Source: Mycobacterium senriense
Lineage (GTDB): Bacteria; Actinomycetota; Actinomycetes; Mycobacteriales; Mycobacteriaceae
Length of the DNA stretch: 64,000 nucleotides
Assembly: GCF_019668465.1 (NCBI RefSeq)
Contig: NZ_AP024828.1
Location: forward strand, 248,001-312,000
Direction: 5' to 3'
Part shown: positions 9,879 to 19,640 of the stretch, in pieces
Layout: each line of letters starts with the position of its first letter
Position numbering within the stretch: the stretch's first letter is position 1
Translations under genes and position numbers: made by a program
The notes under the pieces: generated by a model
The model's input: the letters and a program-made list of their open reading frames with translations, nothing else
Databases searched by the model: none
What the model was told of the DNA's origin: nothing

Positions 9879-11225
9879 GTGTCAAAACCCCCGCGGATTG
9901 TCGACGTTGTCGTGGTCGGTGCGGGCTTTGCCGGACTCGCCGCGGCGCGCGAGCTGTATCAACAGGGCCATGACGTGGTGGTTTTCGAGGGTCGCGACCG
10001 GGTCGGCGGACGGTCGCTGACCGGCAGCGTCGCCGGATTGCCCGCGGATCTGGGCGGCACTTTCGTCGGGCCGACCCAGGACGCCGTCTTGGCGATGGCC
10101 GCCGAACTCGACGTCCCTACCACCCCGACGCACCACGACGGCAAGAATCTCATCCATTGGCGCGGGTGGACCCACGCGTATCACGGCACCATCCCCAAGC
10201 TTTCGCTGACGGGGCTGCTGGACATCGGCCGGCTGCGGTGGCAGTTCGACAGGATCGCGCGCGGCATCCCGCTGGCGGCGCCGTGGGACGCCCGCCGGGC
10301 GCGCGAGCTCGACGGCCTGTCGCTCGGCGGCTGGTTGCGCTCGGTGCGGGCAACCGCCTCCTCACACGACCTGCTGGCGATCGTGGCGCGGGTGACCTGG
10401 GGATGTGAACCCGACGACGTGTCGATGCTGCACGCCGCCCGCTACGCGCACGCGGCCGGCGGCCTGGACCGGCTGCTCGACGTCCAGGACGGTGCCCAAC
10501 AGGACCGCTTCCCCGGTGGCACCCAACAGATCGCCGAGGCCGCGGCAGCCGAGCTGGGCACCCGGGTGGTGCTCAATGCCCCGGTGCGTCGAATCGAGCG
10601 CCACGGCGCGGGCGTCACCGTCACGACCGATGTCGGCGAGACCGAGGCCGGCTTCGTCATCGTCGCCATCCCGCCGGCCCATCGCGCCTCGATCGAGTTC
10701 ACTCCCCCGCTGCCCGCCGAGTACGAACAACTCGCCCGGCATTGGCCGCAGGGCCGGCTCAGCAAGGCGTACGCGGCCTATTCCACGCCGTTCTGGCGGA
10801 CCAACGGATTTTCCGGGCAGGCGCTGTCCGACGAGGGCCCGGTTTTCATCACCTTCGACGTCAGTCCGCACCCGGACGGTCCCGGCATCCTGATGGGTTT
10901 TGTCGACGCCCGCGCGTTCGACTCACTGCCCAGCGATCAGCGTCGCCGCGACGCGTTGCGCTGCTTCGCAACGCTTTTCGGTGATGACGCGCTCAAACCC
11001 CTGGACTACGTCGATCATCGTTGGGGCGTGGAGGAATTCGCGCCTGGCGGCCCCACCGCCGCGGTACCGCCGGGGTCGTGGACCCGGTTCGGGCCGTGGC
11101 TGCGCGAACCTGTCGGGCCGATTCACTGGGCGGGCACCGAAACCGCAGACGAGTGGACCGGGTTCCTCGACGGGGCGATCCGCTCCGGACAGCGCGCGGC
11201 CGCCGAGATCACCGCCCTGCTATGA
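9879..11225 (+). CDS. aofH: Flavin-containing monoamine oxidase, AofH-like
   Basis: This FAD-dependent amine oxidase of 448 residues has the dinucleotide-binding [20 protein letters not shown] at the N-terminus, followed by the GRDRVGGRS loop. The C-terminal FAD motif is in [19 protein letters not shown]. No signal peptide is visible, so it acts in the cytoplasm. Family members oxidise primary or polyamines to aldehydes and release H2O2. GTG 9879 gives exactly the length I recall for M. tuberculosis AofH (Rv3170). It converges on and overlaps the hpx-like gene by 6 nt, as in the tuberculosis gene order. Confidence 0.9.
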   Translation: MSKPPRIVDVVVVGAGFAGLAAARELYQQGHDVVVFEGRDRVGGRSLTGSVAGLPADLGGTFVGPTQDAVLAMAAELDVPTTPTHHDGKNLIHWRGWTHAYHGTIPKLSLTGLLDIGRLRWQFDRIARGIPLAAPWDARRARELDGLSLGGWLRSVRATASSHDLLAIVARVTWGCEPDDVSMLHAARYAHAAGGLDRLLDVQDGAQQDRFPGGTQQIAEAAAAELGTRVVLNAPVRRIERHGAGVTVTTDVGETEAGFVIVAIPPAHRASIEFTPPLPAEYEQLARHWPQGRLSKAYAAYSTPFWRTNGFSGQALSDEGPVFITFDVSPHPDGPGILMGFVDARAFDSLPSDQRRRDALRCFATLFGDDALKPLDYVDHRWGVEEFAPGGPTAAVPPGSWTRFGPWLREPVGPIHWAGTETADEWTGFLDGAIRSGQRAAAEITALL

Positions 11226-12185
11226 ACTGATCCGGCGGGTGGCGGCGTTGTGCATGGCCGTCTCGGCGAGTGCGCGCAACTGACGATTCACCTCGCGCGG
11301 GTGTTCCAACATCGAGCAGTGCCCGCCGGGCAGCTCGACCAGCTCGATCAGGTTGGGTGCGGTGCGTGCGATCCTGCGCGACTGGCTGATGGGGGTCAGG
11401 CGGTCGCGTTCGCTGCCGATGACCAACGTCGGCACGGTCAGGCCGTCCAGGTTGAGATACCGCGACCCCAGCGACATGACCAGCGCCCTCGCGCAGCCGG
11501 CCCGCCCCGCCGGTGATGTCTGCTCGAAGAGCTCGTAGACGAGCCTGGCGATGCTCGGATCGGCGTCTCGCCCGGTGGCCAGCATCGCCACCACGTACCG
11601 GCTCGGGATGCGGGCGGCGCCGGGGACCGGGAAGCCACCGAACGCGTTGATCAAGGCGCGCCCGGCGAGAACTCGTGCCGCGGACAACCCGTACGGCGCC
11701 GGCAGCAATTGCACCCGTCGGATCAGATCTCCGGTCGTAGTGTTGATCAGCGCGACGGCGTCGGCGCGCCGGGCAACCTTGTGGCGGTAGCGCTCAGACC
11801 ACGCGGCGATGGTGATGCCGCCCATCGAGTGACCGGCGATCACGGCCCGCTCGTGTGGCGCCAGGGTCGCATCGAGCACCGAATCCAGGTCGGAGGCAAG
11901 GTGTTTGAGGCTGTATTCCTTGGGTCGCGGCACGCCGCTTCTGCCGTGGCCGCGATGATCGAACGCGATCACCCGGTAGTCGTTGGACAGGTCGGCGATC
12001 TGATAGGCCCACGCCCGGATCGCGCAGGTAATGCCGTGGGTCAAGACGATCGGATAACCCTCGGGCGGCCCGAACACCTCGACGTGCAGCCGGGTGCCGT
12101 CGGGGGCCCGGACCGACACCGTCTCACTCGGCGGCAACTTGTCGGGGAACGGGTCAACTGGGCGAGCCGATCGTCGAGCACTCAT
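11220..12185 (-). CDS. hpx: Alpha/beta hydrolase, Hpx (non-heme haloperoxidase)-like
   Basis: This 321-residue alpha/beta hydrolase has the nucleophile elbow GHSMGG, an oxyanion-side LTHGITCAI, an acid residue in GSERDRLTP and the catalytic His in GGHCSM. Such proteins are annotated as non-heme haloperoxidases but most are esterases or lactonases. ATG 12185 is preferred over a TTG 18 nt upstream because a strong purine-rich GGAGGGG lies just before it. It corresponds to Rv3171c by synteny with aofH. Divergent from the lipoprotein amine oxidase gene. Confidence 0.85.
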   Translation of the reverse strand: MSARRSARPVDPFPDKLPPSETVSVRAPDGTRLHVEVFGPPEGYPIVLTHGITCAIRAWAYQIADLSNDYRVIAFDHRGHGRSGVPRPKEYSLKHLASDLDSVLDATLAPHERAVIAGHSMGGITIAAWSERYRHKVARRADAVALINTTTGDLIRRVQLLPAPYGLSAARVLAGRALINAFGGFPVPGAARIPSRYVVAMLATGRDADPSIARLVYELFEQTSPAGRAGCARALVMSLGSRYLNLDGLTVPTLVIGSERDRLTPISQSRRIARTAPNLIELVELPGGHCSMLEHPREVNRQLRALAETAMHNAATRRISS

Positions 12186-12244
12186 CACCGCTCCCCCCTC
12201 CAACGCGGCCCCATTGCCGCAGCTAAGGATGAGACGATTTTAGG

Positions 12245-12280
12245 CCGAAGTTCGGTTCGCTTTTGCCGAAATCCGGCAAA
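12245..12280. promoter_or_regulatory. Two palindromes in a divergent promoter region
   Basis: The 120-nt gap between the hpx-like gene and the lipoprotein amine oxidase gene holds two perfect inverted repeats: CCGAA-G-TTCGG at 12245-12255, and TTTGCCG-5 nt-CGGCAAA at 12262-12280. The second ends 25 nt before the GTG start. They look like operators for a dimeric regulator; which one is unknown. Confidence 0.4.
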
Positions 12281-12305
12281 CGATTCTTATGAGACGCTTA
12301 CACCC

Positions 12306-13694
12306 GTGTCGGGCTTATCGCGTCGGGCATTTTTCGCGGCCGCGACCGGCGTGGCCGGCGGTGGGCTGACGGCCGCCTGCGTGTCGAACCCACCGACGCG
12401 CGCGGGCGAGCGCCCGTCCGATGCGCCCCCGCCGCCGGACACCGCGGCGATCCTCGTCGTCGGCGCCGGGATGGCGGGTCTGTCCGCCGCCCGCAGCCTT
12501 GCCGACGCCGGACGGCCGGTGCGCGTCATCGAAGCCCGCGGCCGCATCGGCGGCAGGGTGTGTACCGACCGCGACTGGGGCACGCCCCTGGAACTGGGTG
12601 CGTCGTGGATTCACGGCACGACGGAAAACCCGCTGACCGAGCTGGCCCGGCGGGCACGGGCCCAGCTGATCAGCACCGACTACTACGGGTGGGCCGAGCT
12701 CGCGGTGGATCCCGCCGTGGCGCCGCTGGATTACCACAGCGCGACCTGGCGATCGTTTGTCGAGCGGGCGCGCGGTCAGGCCGGCGCGGGGAGTCTGGGC
12801 GCCGCCGTGCAAGCCGCCGCCGACAACGCACGGTTGTCCGCGGCCGATCGCACGCAGCTGGCGTTCTACCTCACCACCGAGATCGAGGACGAATACGCCG
12901 CCGACGCGAACCAGCTCTCGGCGGGCAGCTTTGACAAGGGTGACTACGCCGGCGGTGACCACGACGTCATCACGAACGGCTATGACGCCCTGCCGAAATC
13001 GCTCGCCGACGGACTTGCCATCGAGCTCAACTCGCCGGTCACCGCGATCGCGCAGCGTGACGGTGCCGTCATCGTGCGGACCAAAAACAGATCGTTTCAG
13101 GGGCCCGCCGCAATCGTGACGGTTCCCCTCGGCGTGCTGAAATCCGGTGCGATCGCCTTCGATCCGCCGCTGCCCGATGGGCATGACCAGGCCGTGCGGG
13201 CGTTGGGCTTCGGGGCGTTGTCCAAGAGCTTCTTTCGCTTCGATCGACGAACGTGGAAGGCAGACAACGCCTTCTATCAGCACATCGGGCCCGAAGGCGG
13301 GCTGTGGTCGCAGTGGTTCACCTTGCCGAGCACCACCGTTCCCATCGCCGTGGCCTTCCACGGCGGCGAGCGGGGACGATTCGTGGAATCCTGCGCACCC
13401 AAGGATCTGCTGGCCGGCGCGCTACCGGTGGCCCGCCGGCTCTTCGGCGACAACGTGGCGCTGACGGATGTGCGGACGTCGAACTGGACCCTCGACCCGT
13501 ACGCGCTGGGTGCATATTCGTTTCACCCGCCCGGCTCCGGCCTGGACGACCGGCGCCGTCTGCAGCAACCGGTCGGCGACCGGCTTTATCTGGCGGGCGA
13601 AGCTGTGGGCGTCGACAATCCGTCCACGGTGACGGGTGCGCTGGTCAGCGGCCGCTACGCCGCGAACCAACTGCTGCACAAACTGAACGGGTGA
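12306..13694 (+). CDS. Tat-exported lipoprotein FAD amine oxidase
   Basis: This 462-residue flavin amine oxidase resembles polyamine/monoamine oxidases: FAD-binding ILVVGAGMAGLSAARSL at residues 48-64, IEARGRIGGRV, substrate-side GASWIHGTTENPL, and C-terminal LYLAGEAVGVDNPSTVTGAL. The N-terminus carries a twin-arginine motif (SRRAFF), a short hydrophobic stretch and a lipobox-like LTAAC with Cys25, followed by a Pro-rich spacer. It is thus predicted to fold with FAD in the cytoplasm, cross by Tat and be lipid-anchored outside. The lipobox has Thr at -3, which is less usual. It is the second amine oxidase within 3 kb, next to the cytoplasmic AofH-like enzyme. Confidence 0.85.
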   Translation: MSGLSRRAFFAAATGVAGGGLTAACVSNPPTRAGERPSDAPPPPDTAAILVVGAGMAGLSAARSLADAGRPVRVIEARGRIGGRVCTDRDWGTPLELGASWIHGTTENPLTELARRARAQLISTDYYGWAELAVDPAVAPLDYHSATWRSFVERARGQAGAGSLGAAVQAAADNARLSAADRTQLAFYLTTEIEDEYAADANQLSAGSFDKGDYAGGDHDVITNGYDALPKSLADGLAIELNSPVTAIAQRDGAVIVRTKNRSFQGPAAIVTVPLGVLKSGAIAFDPPLPDGHDQAVRALGFGALSKSFFRFDRRTWKADNAFYQHIGPEGGLWSQWFTLPSTTVPIAVAFHGGERGRFVESCAPKDLLAGALPVARRLFGDNVALTDVRTSNWTLDPYALGAYSFHPPGSGLDDRRRLQQPVGDRLYLAGEAVGVDNPSTVTGALVSGRYAANQLLHKLNG

Positions 13695-13705
13695 CCCGGC
13701 CTGGA

Positions 13706-14800
13706 TCAGGATGGCGGAGCCTGCTGCCTCAGCGTGGTGTGCGGGCTCTGGCCGTAGGTCTGGCGGTAGAGCACCGCGAACCGGCCGGTATGCGCGAAGC
13801 CCCACCGCTGGGCGATTTCGGTGACGGTGGATGCTGCCGGGGTTGCTGCCACCAGCTCTTGATGGGCGTGGCCGAGCCGCACATGACGCATGTACTCCGT
13901 CGGCGTCGTGTCGAGCTGACGACGGAACAGGTACTGGACCGCCCGGGGCGTCAGATGCACGGCGTCCGCGACATCGTTGATGCCGATGTCCTCGGAGGTG
14001 TGGCGGTGGATGAAAGACACCGCCTCCCTGAGGGTGTCGGGCACCGTGAGATCGCCGGCCGGATCCTGTTCGGTGAGGTTGGACGGGTAACACTCGAGCA
14101 CCGCACCGGCCAGCAGGTTGGCCATGCCCGCGGCGATCAGCGGCTGCTGGGCGGTGTCGGCTGATGCCAGGGTGGCCACCACATAGTCCAGCGCTCGGTG
14201 CCAAGCCCGCACGGCCGCACGGGAACGCGGCCGCCAATTCATGAAACGGGTCTGTTGAACCAACGACGTGTGCCAGTCAGCGGCGACCTTGTGCAGCACG
14301 TCCGCGTCGACCGTCACCACCACGAAACGCGCACCGTTGCAGTGCAATACGCAAGACATTCCGTCGGCGGCGAGGATCGGGAAGTCCGCGGTCGCCACGG
14401 GACCGCCCGCGACACTCAACGACCCGGCGCACGGCTGGATCACGACGACGGTGTCGGCCGCCGGAATCTCGAGCGTCACACGTCCCTGGATCATCACCTC
14501 GTCGACTGTCATCGAGCCCGCGTCACTGCGCCGGTGTGACACCACAACGTGATTGCCAAGCGCGGCGAGTCGCCAGCCCGGCTGATACGCGCCGGCAAAG
14601 AATCGACGTGCCTCATGCGCATCGGCGGTACGAAACTGCTTGTATTGCACGGCGTCCGGGCGCAATCCATGCTCGGCATCCGCTACGCGCACAGGACGGG
14701 ACGGGCGAAAATCGGACCGAGTCCCCATGGGTGTTTCGCCGTAGGAATCGATGACCAGCTCGGGGCCCTTGCCGTGGATCCCGCTCGCCGCGGTGGTCAT
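13706..14800 (-). CDS. AraC-family transcriptional regulator
   Basis: This 364-residue regulator has a variable N-terminal region like the AraC-binding-like (PF14525) type, with FRTADAHEARRFFAGAY. Two C-terminal helix-turn-helix units span about residues 255-355, including INDVADAVHLTPRAVQYLFRR and the second helix region ending TGRFAVLYRQTYGQSP, typical of AraC/XylS. It lies 34 nt after the GT4 gene on the same strand and converges with the lipoprotein amine oxidase. It may control either neighbour; the ligand is unknown. Confidence 0.88.
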   Translation of the reverse strand: MTTAASGIHGKGPELVIDSYGETPMGTRSDFRPSRPVRVADAEHGLRPDAVQYKQFRTADAHEARRFFAGAYQPGWRLAALGNHVVVSHRRSDAGSMTVDEVMIQGRVTLEIPAADTVVVIQPCAGSLSVAGGPVATADFPILAADGMSCVLHCNGARFVVVTVDADVLHKVAADWHTSLVQQTRFMNWRPRSRAAVRAWHRALDYVVATLASADTAQQPLIAAGMANLLAGAVLECYPSNLTEQDPAGDLTVPDTLREAVSFIHRHTSEDIGINDVADAVHLTPRAVQYLFRRQLDTTPTEYMRHVRLGHAHQELVAATPAASTVTEIAQRWGFAHTGRFAVLYRQTYGQSPHTTLRQQAPPS

Positions 14801-14834
14801 GGCCGCCTCTCAGTGAAGACCACGGGCGCCCGCA

Positions 14835-16007
14835 TCACCGCGCCGCACCAATCGGTGCCCGATCTGGCGACCCGATGCTGCCGTAGATATTCATCGCATC
14901 AAGCGCTATTCGGTCCCAAGCAAAGCGTGACACGGCGCGACTGCGGCCCGCCGCGCCCATGCTTTCGCATTGAAAGCTCTGGGAGAGCAACCTTCTCAAC
15001 GCCGCAGCCAATCCGACGGGATCCTCCGGCGACAGCATGAGCCCGGTGATGTCGTCGAGCACGACATCGGCCAGCACGCCCACCGTGGCCACGGCCACGG
15101 CCACCCCGGTGGCCATGGCTTGTAACACGGTGGTGGCACGGGGCGGTTCGCGGGGAGTGCACACCACGACGTCGGCGGAGCGGATCAGTTTTGGCAGTTC
15201 GTCATCGGTGACCGTGCCGGCAAAGGTGACGCGGTCGGCCACACCCAGATCTTTCGCGAGACGACGCAACCGGGCCCGCGCGTCATTGTGGTCGGCGTTT
15301 CTTGCATCATTCTCGGCAATCACCAGCTCCGCACCACGCACCCTGGGCACGGTGCGGATTGCGATATCGATACCGTTGCGCCACAGGGGATTCGGTGCCA
15401 CACACAGGATACGATGCAGGCCGTTGCGCGAGACCGCCGGACCCGTCGGGACATACCGCTCGGCGTCTACGCCGCAGGTCAAGGCGGACACCCCGGTCCG
15501 GCGATGACGCAGCCGGGCCAGAGCGTCGACGTCGTCGCTGCTCTCGCCCGTCACCCAGCCCGCGCTGCGCGCCAACAGCGGTTCGATGCGCTCGAGTTCG
15601 CTGTCGTGGCCGGCGTCGGCATGAGCACCCGATGTCGCGGCCAGCCCCAGGAACGTCTGCACGACGGGAATGCGCCGACGGCGACCGGCCAGCTGAGCAG
15701 CCAAGCCGGCCAGCCAGCCATAGGCGTGCACGACGTCGGGTTGCTCCGCTGACCAGGCCCGCTCGAGCTTGGCGGCCCACTCGCCCACGTAGGGCAGCAC
15801 CTCAACCGATGATGCGGTCTTGCGCGGGCCAACCGGAACCGACAGGCGCCGGTAGTTGCCGACGGCGGCTGCCTGTGCCGAGCGCCGACCCGCGCGCCGG
15901 AGACAGACCGTCACGTCGTGTCCCTGGCTCGCCAGCGCGGCACCCAGCTGCTGCGGGTCGTCCCCGACAACGTCATCGCCGCTGACAATCGCAATCTTCA
16001 ACTGCAA
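14835..16007 (-). CDS. GT4-type glycosyltransferase
   Basis: This 390-residue GT-B glycosyltransferase has an N-terminal Rossmann acceptor lobe (KIAIVSGDDV, LGAALASQGHDVTVCLRR, DVVHAYGWLAG). The GT4 nucleotide-sugar lobe carries ILCVAPNPLWRNGIDIAIR, VTFAGTVTDDELPKLIRSADVVVCTP and EPPRATTVLQAMATGVAV, with the conserved EX7E region modified to begin EPPRAT. It likely transfers a sugar onto a lipid or small molecule at the membrane. A perfect SigF-type promoter lies 43-67 nt upstream, and an AraC gene follows on the same strand, so it appears stress-induced. Confidence 0.88.
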   Translation of the reverse strand: MQLKIAIVSGDDVVGDDPQQLGAALASQGHDVTVCLRRAGRRSAQAAAVGNYRRLSVPVGPRKTASSVEVLPYVGEWAAKLERAWSAEQPDVVHAYGWLAGLAAQLAGRRRRIPVVQTFLGLAATSGAHADAGHDSELERIEPLLARSAGWVTGESSDDVDALARLRHRRTGVSALTCGVDAERYVPTGPAVSRNGLHRILCVAPNPLWRNGIDIAIRTVPRVRGAELVIAENDARNADHNDARARLRRLAKDLGVADRVTFAGTVTDDELPKLIRSADVVVCTPREPPRATTVLQAMATGVAVAVATVGVLADVVLDDITGLMLSPEDPVGLAAALRRLLSQSFQCESMGAAGRSRAVSRFAWDRIALDAMNIYGSIGSPDRAPIGAAR

Positions 16008-16049
16008 TTCCCTCCGCGCGCCATCGTCGACCCGCTAATACCAGGTGGC

Positions 16050-16074
16050 ATACCCTGTCCGGTACCCGCGAAAC
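16050..16074 (-). promoter_or_regulatory. SigF-type promoter of the GT4 gene
   Basis: Read on the minus strand this is GTTT, 15 nt, GGGTAT, an exact match to the mycobacterial SigF consensus. The -10 end is 43 nt from the glycosyltransferase ATG. Seen directly; use by SigF is inferred. Confidence 0.7.
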
Positions 16075-16165
16075 GGGCGCGAACCGGGCCGGATGCTGAC
16101 GTCCGTGGCCGGTTCCAATGGACCCCACGACCTCCATCAGCGGCAGCGCACCGCCGCTTGCGAAC

Positions 16166-16924
16166 TCAGAAGCGGTTTTCTCGGCCGATCAGGGCCCAGA
16201 CCGTTTTGCCCGATAACGTCGGACTCGCTCCCCACGCCCGGCTAAGAGCGGCGACGATGGCCAGCCCGGAGACGATGTTCGCCCCAAACTCGCTGTCTTC
16301 GTGCCGCCCCGGCAGATGTGCGCTGCTGTCCTCGACCGCGACGGTAACGGCGTCCTGATAGCTCTCCACGATCAACACCGGTGCGCTCTGCGTGTGGTCG
16401 AAGACGTTTTCGACGAGCACGGTGGCCAAGGTGGCCGCAATCGGGATCATCTCGCGGATGCCCCATTGGGTGAGCCATTCGGCGATCACCCTGCGCGCGA
16501 TCTCGAGGCTGCTGATGTTTCGCGCCAGGCTGGTGCGAGCCCGGCGCCGGACCCGCTTCGACTGGCTCCCCACGGCGTCCAGGGCAAGCTCCCGGGTGGA
16601 ATGTATCGGCACATACCTCGTGACGCCCACTGTGCTGATCTCCCGCTGCAGCTGTGGTTCGGCGCACACCACCAGGATCGGCACGTCGGGCCAGACGCTG
16701 ACGTGCCAGCGGGCACTGGTGAATACCGTCCATGCCGACGCGGAGGGTGCGTGCAGGCGGTTGATATCAACGATCACCGCGGCGGGTTCGTCGATTGCGG
16801 CCTGGATGACGGTGTCGCGGACGGTTCGATAGGTGGAGCTGTCGAGCACGCCCTCCACCGTCAGGATTGGTAGGTCCTGGTGGGATTCCCGGTGAATCTG
16901 AATCACGGGTTTGACCTCATTCAT
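16166..16924 (-). CDS. STAS domain fused to a HATPase_c (RsbW/SpoIIAB-type) domain
   Basis: Residues about 9-100 form a STAS-like anti-anti-sigma fold (LPILTVEGVLDSSTYRTVRD, AVIVDINRL, VRYVPI-type end). Residues about 130-250 form a GHKL ATPase of the anti-sigma kinase type: N-box region VLVENVFDHT, VEDSSAHLP in place of DxGxG, then SGLAIVAALSRAWG and GKTVWALIG. Fusing both partners of a partner switch in one 252-residue protein is uncommon. It probably regulates a stress sigma factor. Key phospho-site Ser: SASAW follows NRLHAP. ATG 16924 overlaps the upstream small ORF by 8 nt; ATG 16933 is an alternative start. Confidence 0.8.
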   Translation of the reverse strand: MNEVKPVIQIHRESHQDLPILTVEGVLDSSTYRTVRDTVIQAAIDEPAAVIVDINRLHAPSASAWTVFTSARWHVSVWPDVPILVVCAEPQLQREISTVGVTRYVPIHSTRELALDAVGSQSKRVRRRARTSLARNISSLEIARRVIAEWLTQWGIREMIPIAATLATVLVENVFDHTQSAPVLIVESYQDAVTVAVEDSSAHLPGRHEDSEFGANIVSGLAIVAALSRAWGASPTLSGKTVWALIGRENRF

Positions 16925-17102
16925 CGGGATCATCCCGTTGCTGCGCGGTGCTCGAGAACCGCTCGCTGAGCGAGGCCAGCGTGCGTTCGGCCTCTTCCGC
17001 GATTGCCGTGTAGCGCCGGAAGAGTGGCCCGGTTCCGGTCTTTGCGACCACCTTCATTGCTACGACGCATTGCAGGGCGCCGACCTCAGCCGTCTGATTC
17101 AC
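16917..17102 (-). CDS. Possible small protein upstream of the STAS-ATPase gene
   Basis: A 61-codon frame from GTG 17102 overlaps the STAS-ATPase start by 8 nt, an arrangement typical of translational coupling. The C-terminal half is charged and helix-prone (YTAIAEEAERTLASLSERF), plausible for a small regulatory partner. There is no recognisable domain and only a distant G-run as ribosome-binding site. An in-frame ATG at residue 16 is another possible start. It could be a non-coding leader, so confidence is low. Confidence 0.35.
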   Translation of the reverse strand: MNQTAEVGALQCVVAMKVVAKTGTGPLFRRYTAIAEEAERTLASLSERFSSTAQQRDDPDE

Positions 17103-17205
17103 GTTTTTCGACTACCCCCGTCGATGGTGGGTAATCCGATGGCCGACGAGTAGATGCGCAACTACGCCGCGTTTGCCTCGAATGGCCGGTGGTACTCCAC
17201 TCCGC

Positions 17206-19308
17206 ATGGCCACCGATCAGAACCCGAAACAGCGCGATCTGGAGCCAGCGCGGTTCCGCCGCGACACCGGATACCTCACTACGCAGCAGGGCGTTCGCGT
17301 CGACCACACCGACGATTCGCTGACCGTAGGAGAGCGGGGACCGACCCTGCTGGAAGACTTCCATGCCCGCGAGAAGATCACCCACTTCGACCACGAACGC
17401 ATTCCGGAGCGCGTGGTGCATGCGCGCGGAGCCGGCGCTTACGGTTATTTCGAGCCGTATGACGACTGGCTGGCGGATTACACCGCGGCGAAATTCCTGA
17501 CCACACCGGATGTTCATACTCCGGTGTTCGTCCGGTTCTCCACGGTGGCGGGCTCGCGCGGATCGGCGGACACGGTCCGCGACGTGCGCGGGTTTGCCAC
17601 CAAGTTCTACACCGAACAGGGCAATTACGACCTGGTAGGCAACAACTTCCCGGTTTTCTTCATTCAGGACGGCATCAAGTTTCCCGACTTCGTGCACGCG
17701 GTGAAACCCGAGCCGCACAACGAGATCCCCCAGGCGCAGTCGGCCCACGACACGCTGTGGGACTTCGTGTCGCTGCAACCCGAGACCCTGCACACCATCA
17801 TGTGGCTGATGTCCGACCGGGCGCTGCCGCGCAGCTACCGCATGATGCAGGGTTTCGGCGTGCACACCTTTCGGCTGGTAAACAGCAGCGGCGAAGGGAC
17901 TTTCGTGAAGTTCCACTGGAAGCCGCGGCTCGGTGTGCACTCGCTGATCTGGGACGAATGTCAGAAGATCGCCGGCAAGGATCCCGACTACAACCGCCGC
18001 GATCTGTGGGAGGCCATCGAGTCGGGCCAGTATCCGGAGTGGGAACTCGGCGTGCAACTCGTCGCCGAGGCCGACGAGTTCAAGTTCGATTTCGATCTCC
18101 TCGACGCGACGAAGATCATTCCCGAGGAACAGGTTCCGGTCCGGCCGGTGGGCAAGATGGTATTGAACCGCAACCCGGACAACTTCTTCGCCGAGACCGA
18201 GCAGGTGGCGTTCCACACCGCCAACGTGGTTCCCGGCATCGACTTCACGAACGATCCGCTGCTGCAGTTCCGCAACTTCTCCTATCTGGACACCCAACTG
18301 ATCCGGCTGGGAGGTCCCAACTTTGCGCAACTGCCGATCAACCGGCCGGTGGCCGAGGTCCGGACCAACCAGCACGACGGCTACGGACAACACACGATCC
18401 CGCAGGGCCGCACCAGCTATTTCAAGAACAGCATCGGCGGGGGCTGCCCGGCACTGGCCGACGAGAACGTATTCCGCCACTACACCGAGCGGATGGATGG
18501 GCAGGCAATGCGCAAGCGGGCCAAGTCGTTTGAGGACCACTACAGTCAGGCGCGAATGTTCTGGCAGAGCATGTCGCCGGTCGAAGCCGAACACATCGTC
18601 GCCGCGTTCGCCTTCGAGCTCGGCAAGGTCGAGATGCCCGAGATCCGTTCGGCCGTAGTGGAACAACTCGCGCGGGTGGACGGCGGGCTGGCCGCACAGG
18701 TGGCGGCGAAACTCGGCCTGCCCGAGCCACCCGAGCAGCCGGTGGATGACAAGGTGGCCACGTCGCCCGCACTGTCCCAGATCGGTGTCAGCGACACCAT
18801 CGCCTCGCGCAAGATCGCGGTCCTGGCCGCCGATGGTGTCGACGTGGTGGGAACTCAGCGCTTCATCGAGCAGATGGGCGAGCGCGGCGCGATGGTCGAG
18901 GTGTTGGCCCCGGTGGCCGGCGGCACATTGGAGGGCGGATCCGGCGGCGAGCTGCCCGTGGACCGGTCGTTCACGTCGATGGCGTCGGTCCTCTACGACG
19001 CCGTCGTGGTGGCGTGCGGGCCGCGGTCTGTGTCGACTTTGTCCAATGACGGCTACGCCGTGCACTTCGTGACCGAGGCCTACAAACACCTGAAGCCGAT
19101 CGGCGCCTATGGTGCGGGTGTTGACCTGCTGCGCACGGCCAAAGTCACCAACCGGCTGGCCGAGGACACCGACGTGCTCAACGATCAATCCGTCATCACC
19201 ACCAAGGCCGCGGCCGACGAGTTGCCGGACCGCTTCGTCGAGGAATTCGCCGCCGCTCTCGCCCGGCATCGGTGCTGGGAGCGGCGCACAGACCCGGTTC
19301 CCGCCTAG
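17206..19308 (+). CDS. katE: Large-subunit monofunctional catalase, KatE/HPII type
   Basis: This clade 2 heme catalase of 700 residues converts H2O2 to water and oxygen. The catalytic His72 is in [12 protein letters not shown], the distal Asn in [14 protein letters not shown] (about 146-147), and the proximal heme Tyr360 in [15 protein letters not shown]. The C-terminal 170 residues ([14 protein letters not shown] onward) are the flavodoxin/DJ-1-like domain that marks large-subunit catalases such as E. coli HPII. ATG 17206 is preferred to a TTG 33 nt upstream. GGGTAA at 17129-17134 resembles a SigF -10 but the nearest GTTT is 22 nt away, so its promoter is unresolved. Confidence 0.95.
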   Translation: MATDQNPKQRDLEPARFRRDTGYLTTQQGVRVDHTDDSLTVGERGPTLLEDFHAREKITHFDHERIPERVVHARGAGAYGYFEPYDDWLADYTAAKFLTTPDVHTPVFVRFSTVAGSRGSADTVRDVRGFATKFYTEQGNYDLVGNNFPVFFIQDGIKFPDFVHAVKPEPHNEIPQAQSAHDTLWDFVSLQPETLHTIMWLMSDRALPRSYRMMQGFGVHTFRLVNSSGEGTFVKFHWKPRLGVHSLIWDECQKIAGKDPDYNRRDLWEAIESGQYPEWELGVQLVAEADEFKFDFDLLDATKIIPEEQVPVRPVGKMVLNRNPDNFFAETEQVAFHTANVVPGIDFTNDPLLQFRNFSYLDTQLIRLGGPNFAQLPINRPVAEVRTNQHDGYGQHTIPQGRTSYFKNSIGGGCPALADENVFRHYTERMDGQAMRKRAKSFEDHYSQARMFWQSMSPVEAEHIVAAFAFELGKVEMPEIRSAVVEQLARVDGGLAAQVAAKLGLPEPPEQPVDDKVATSPALSQIGVSDTIASRKIAVLAADGVDVVGTQRFIEQMGERGAMVEVLAPVAGGTLEGGSGGELPVDRSFTSMASVLYDAVVVACGPRSVSTLSNDGYAVHFVTEAYKHLKPIGAYGAGVDLLRTAKVTNRLAEDTDVLNDQSVITTKAAADELPDRFVEEFAAALARHRCWERRTDPVPA

Positions 19309-19382
19309 GACGTGGTTTTTTATGCGCCCGGGGCGGGCACCCGGAGAGTTAGGGCGTCTCATCGTGCACAGGAGGATGAATA

Positions 19383-19640
19383 ATGCCACGCTCGTCGATC
19401 AAGAACGAAAAGTTGTACCAAGATTTGCGGAAGAAGGGCGACTCGAAGGAAAAGGCCGCGCGGATTTCGAACGCGGCCGCCGGGCAGGGTAAGTCAAAGG
19501 TTGCCCGCCGGGGCGGCAAATCCGGGTCGTATCAGGACTGGACCGTTCCCGAACTCAAGAAGCGGGCCAAAGAGCTTGGCATGTCGGGCTATTCAAGCCT
19601 GACAAAAGACAAGCTCGTGGCAAAACTGCGCAACCACTAA
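19383..19640 (+). CDS. Small Rho-N/SAP-like domain protein
   Basis: This 85-residue basic protein has a Lys/Arg-rich N-terminal half (IKNEKLYQDLRKKGDSKEKA, then a Gly/Lys stretch). The C-terminal helical motif WTVPELKKRAKELGMSGYSSLTKDKLV belongs to the Rho termination factor N-terminal/SAP type, which binds nucleic acid. Conserved small proteins of this composition are common in actinobacteria and are often stress induced. ATG 19383 follows AGGAGG. Upstream lies GTTT-N15-GGGCAC (19316-19340), a weak SigF-like match. It converges on the nucleotidyltransferase gene with a 4-nt overlap. Confidence 0.85.
   Translation: MPRSSIKNEKLYQDLRKKGDSKEKAARISNAAAGQGKSKVARRGGKSGSYQDWTVPELKKRAKELGMSGYSSLTKDKLVAKLRNH

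Noticed and set aside
17103..17134. Possible SigF promoter of the catalase (GTTT ... GGGTAA)
   Set aside because: The spacer is 22 nt, outside the 15-17 nt norm; only the -10 resembles SigF.
17086..19389. 767-codon minus-strand open frame
   Set aside because: Fully antisense to the catalase, whose domains and catalytic residues are certain; the antisense product has no domain pattern and is a GC-rich artefact.
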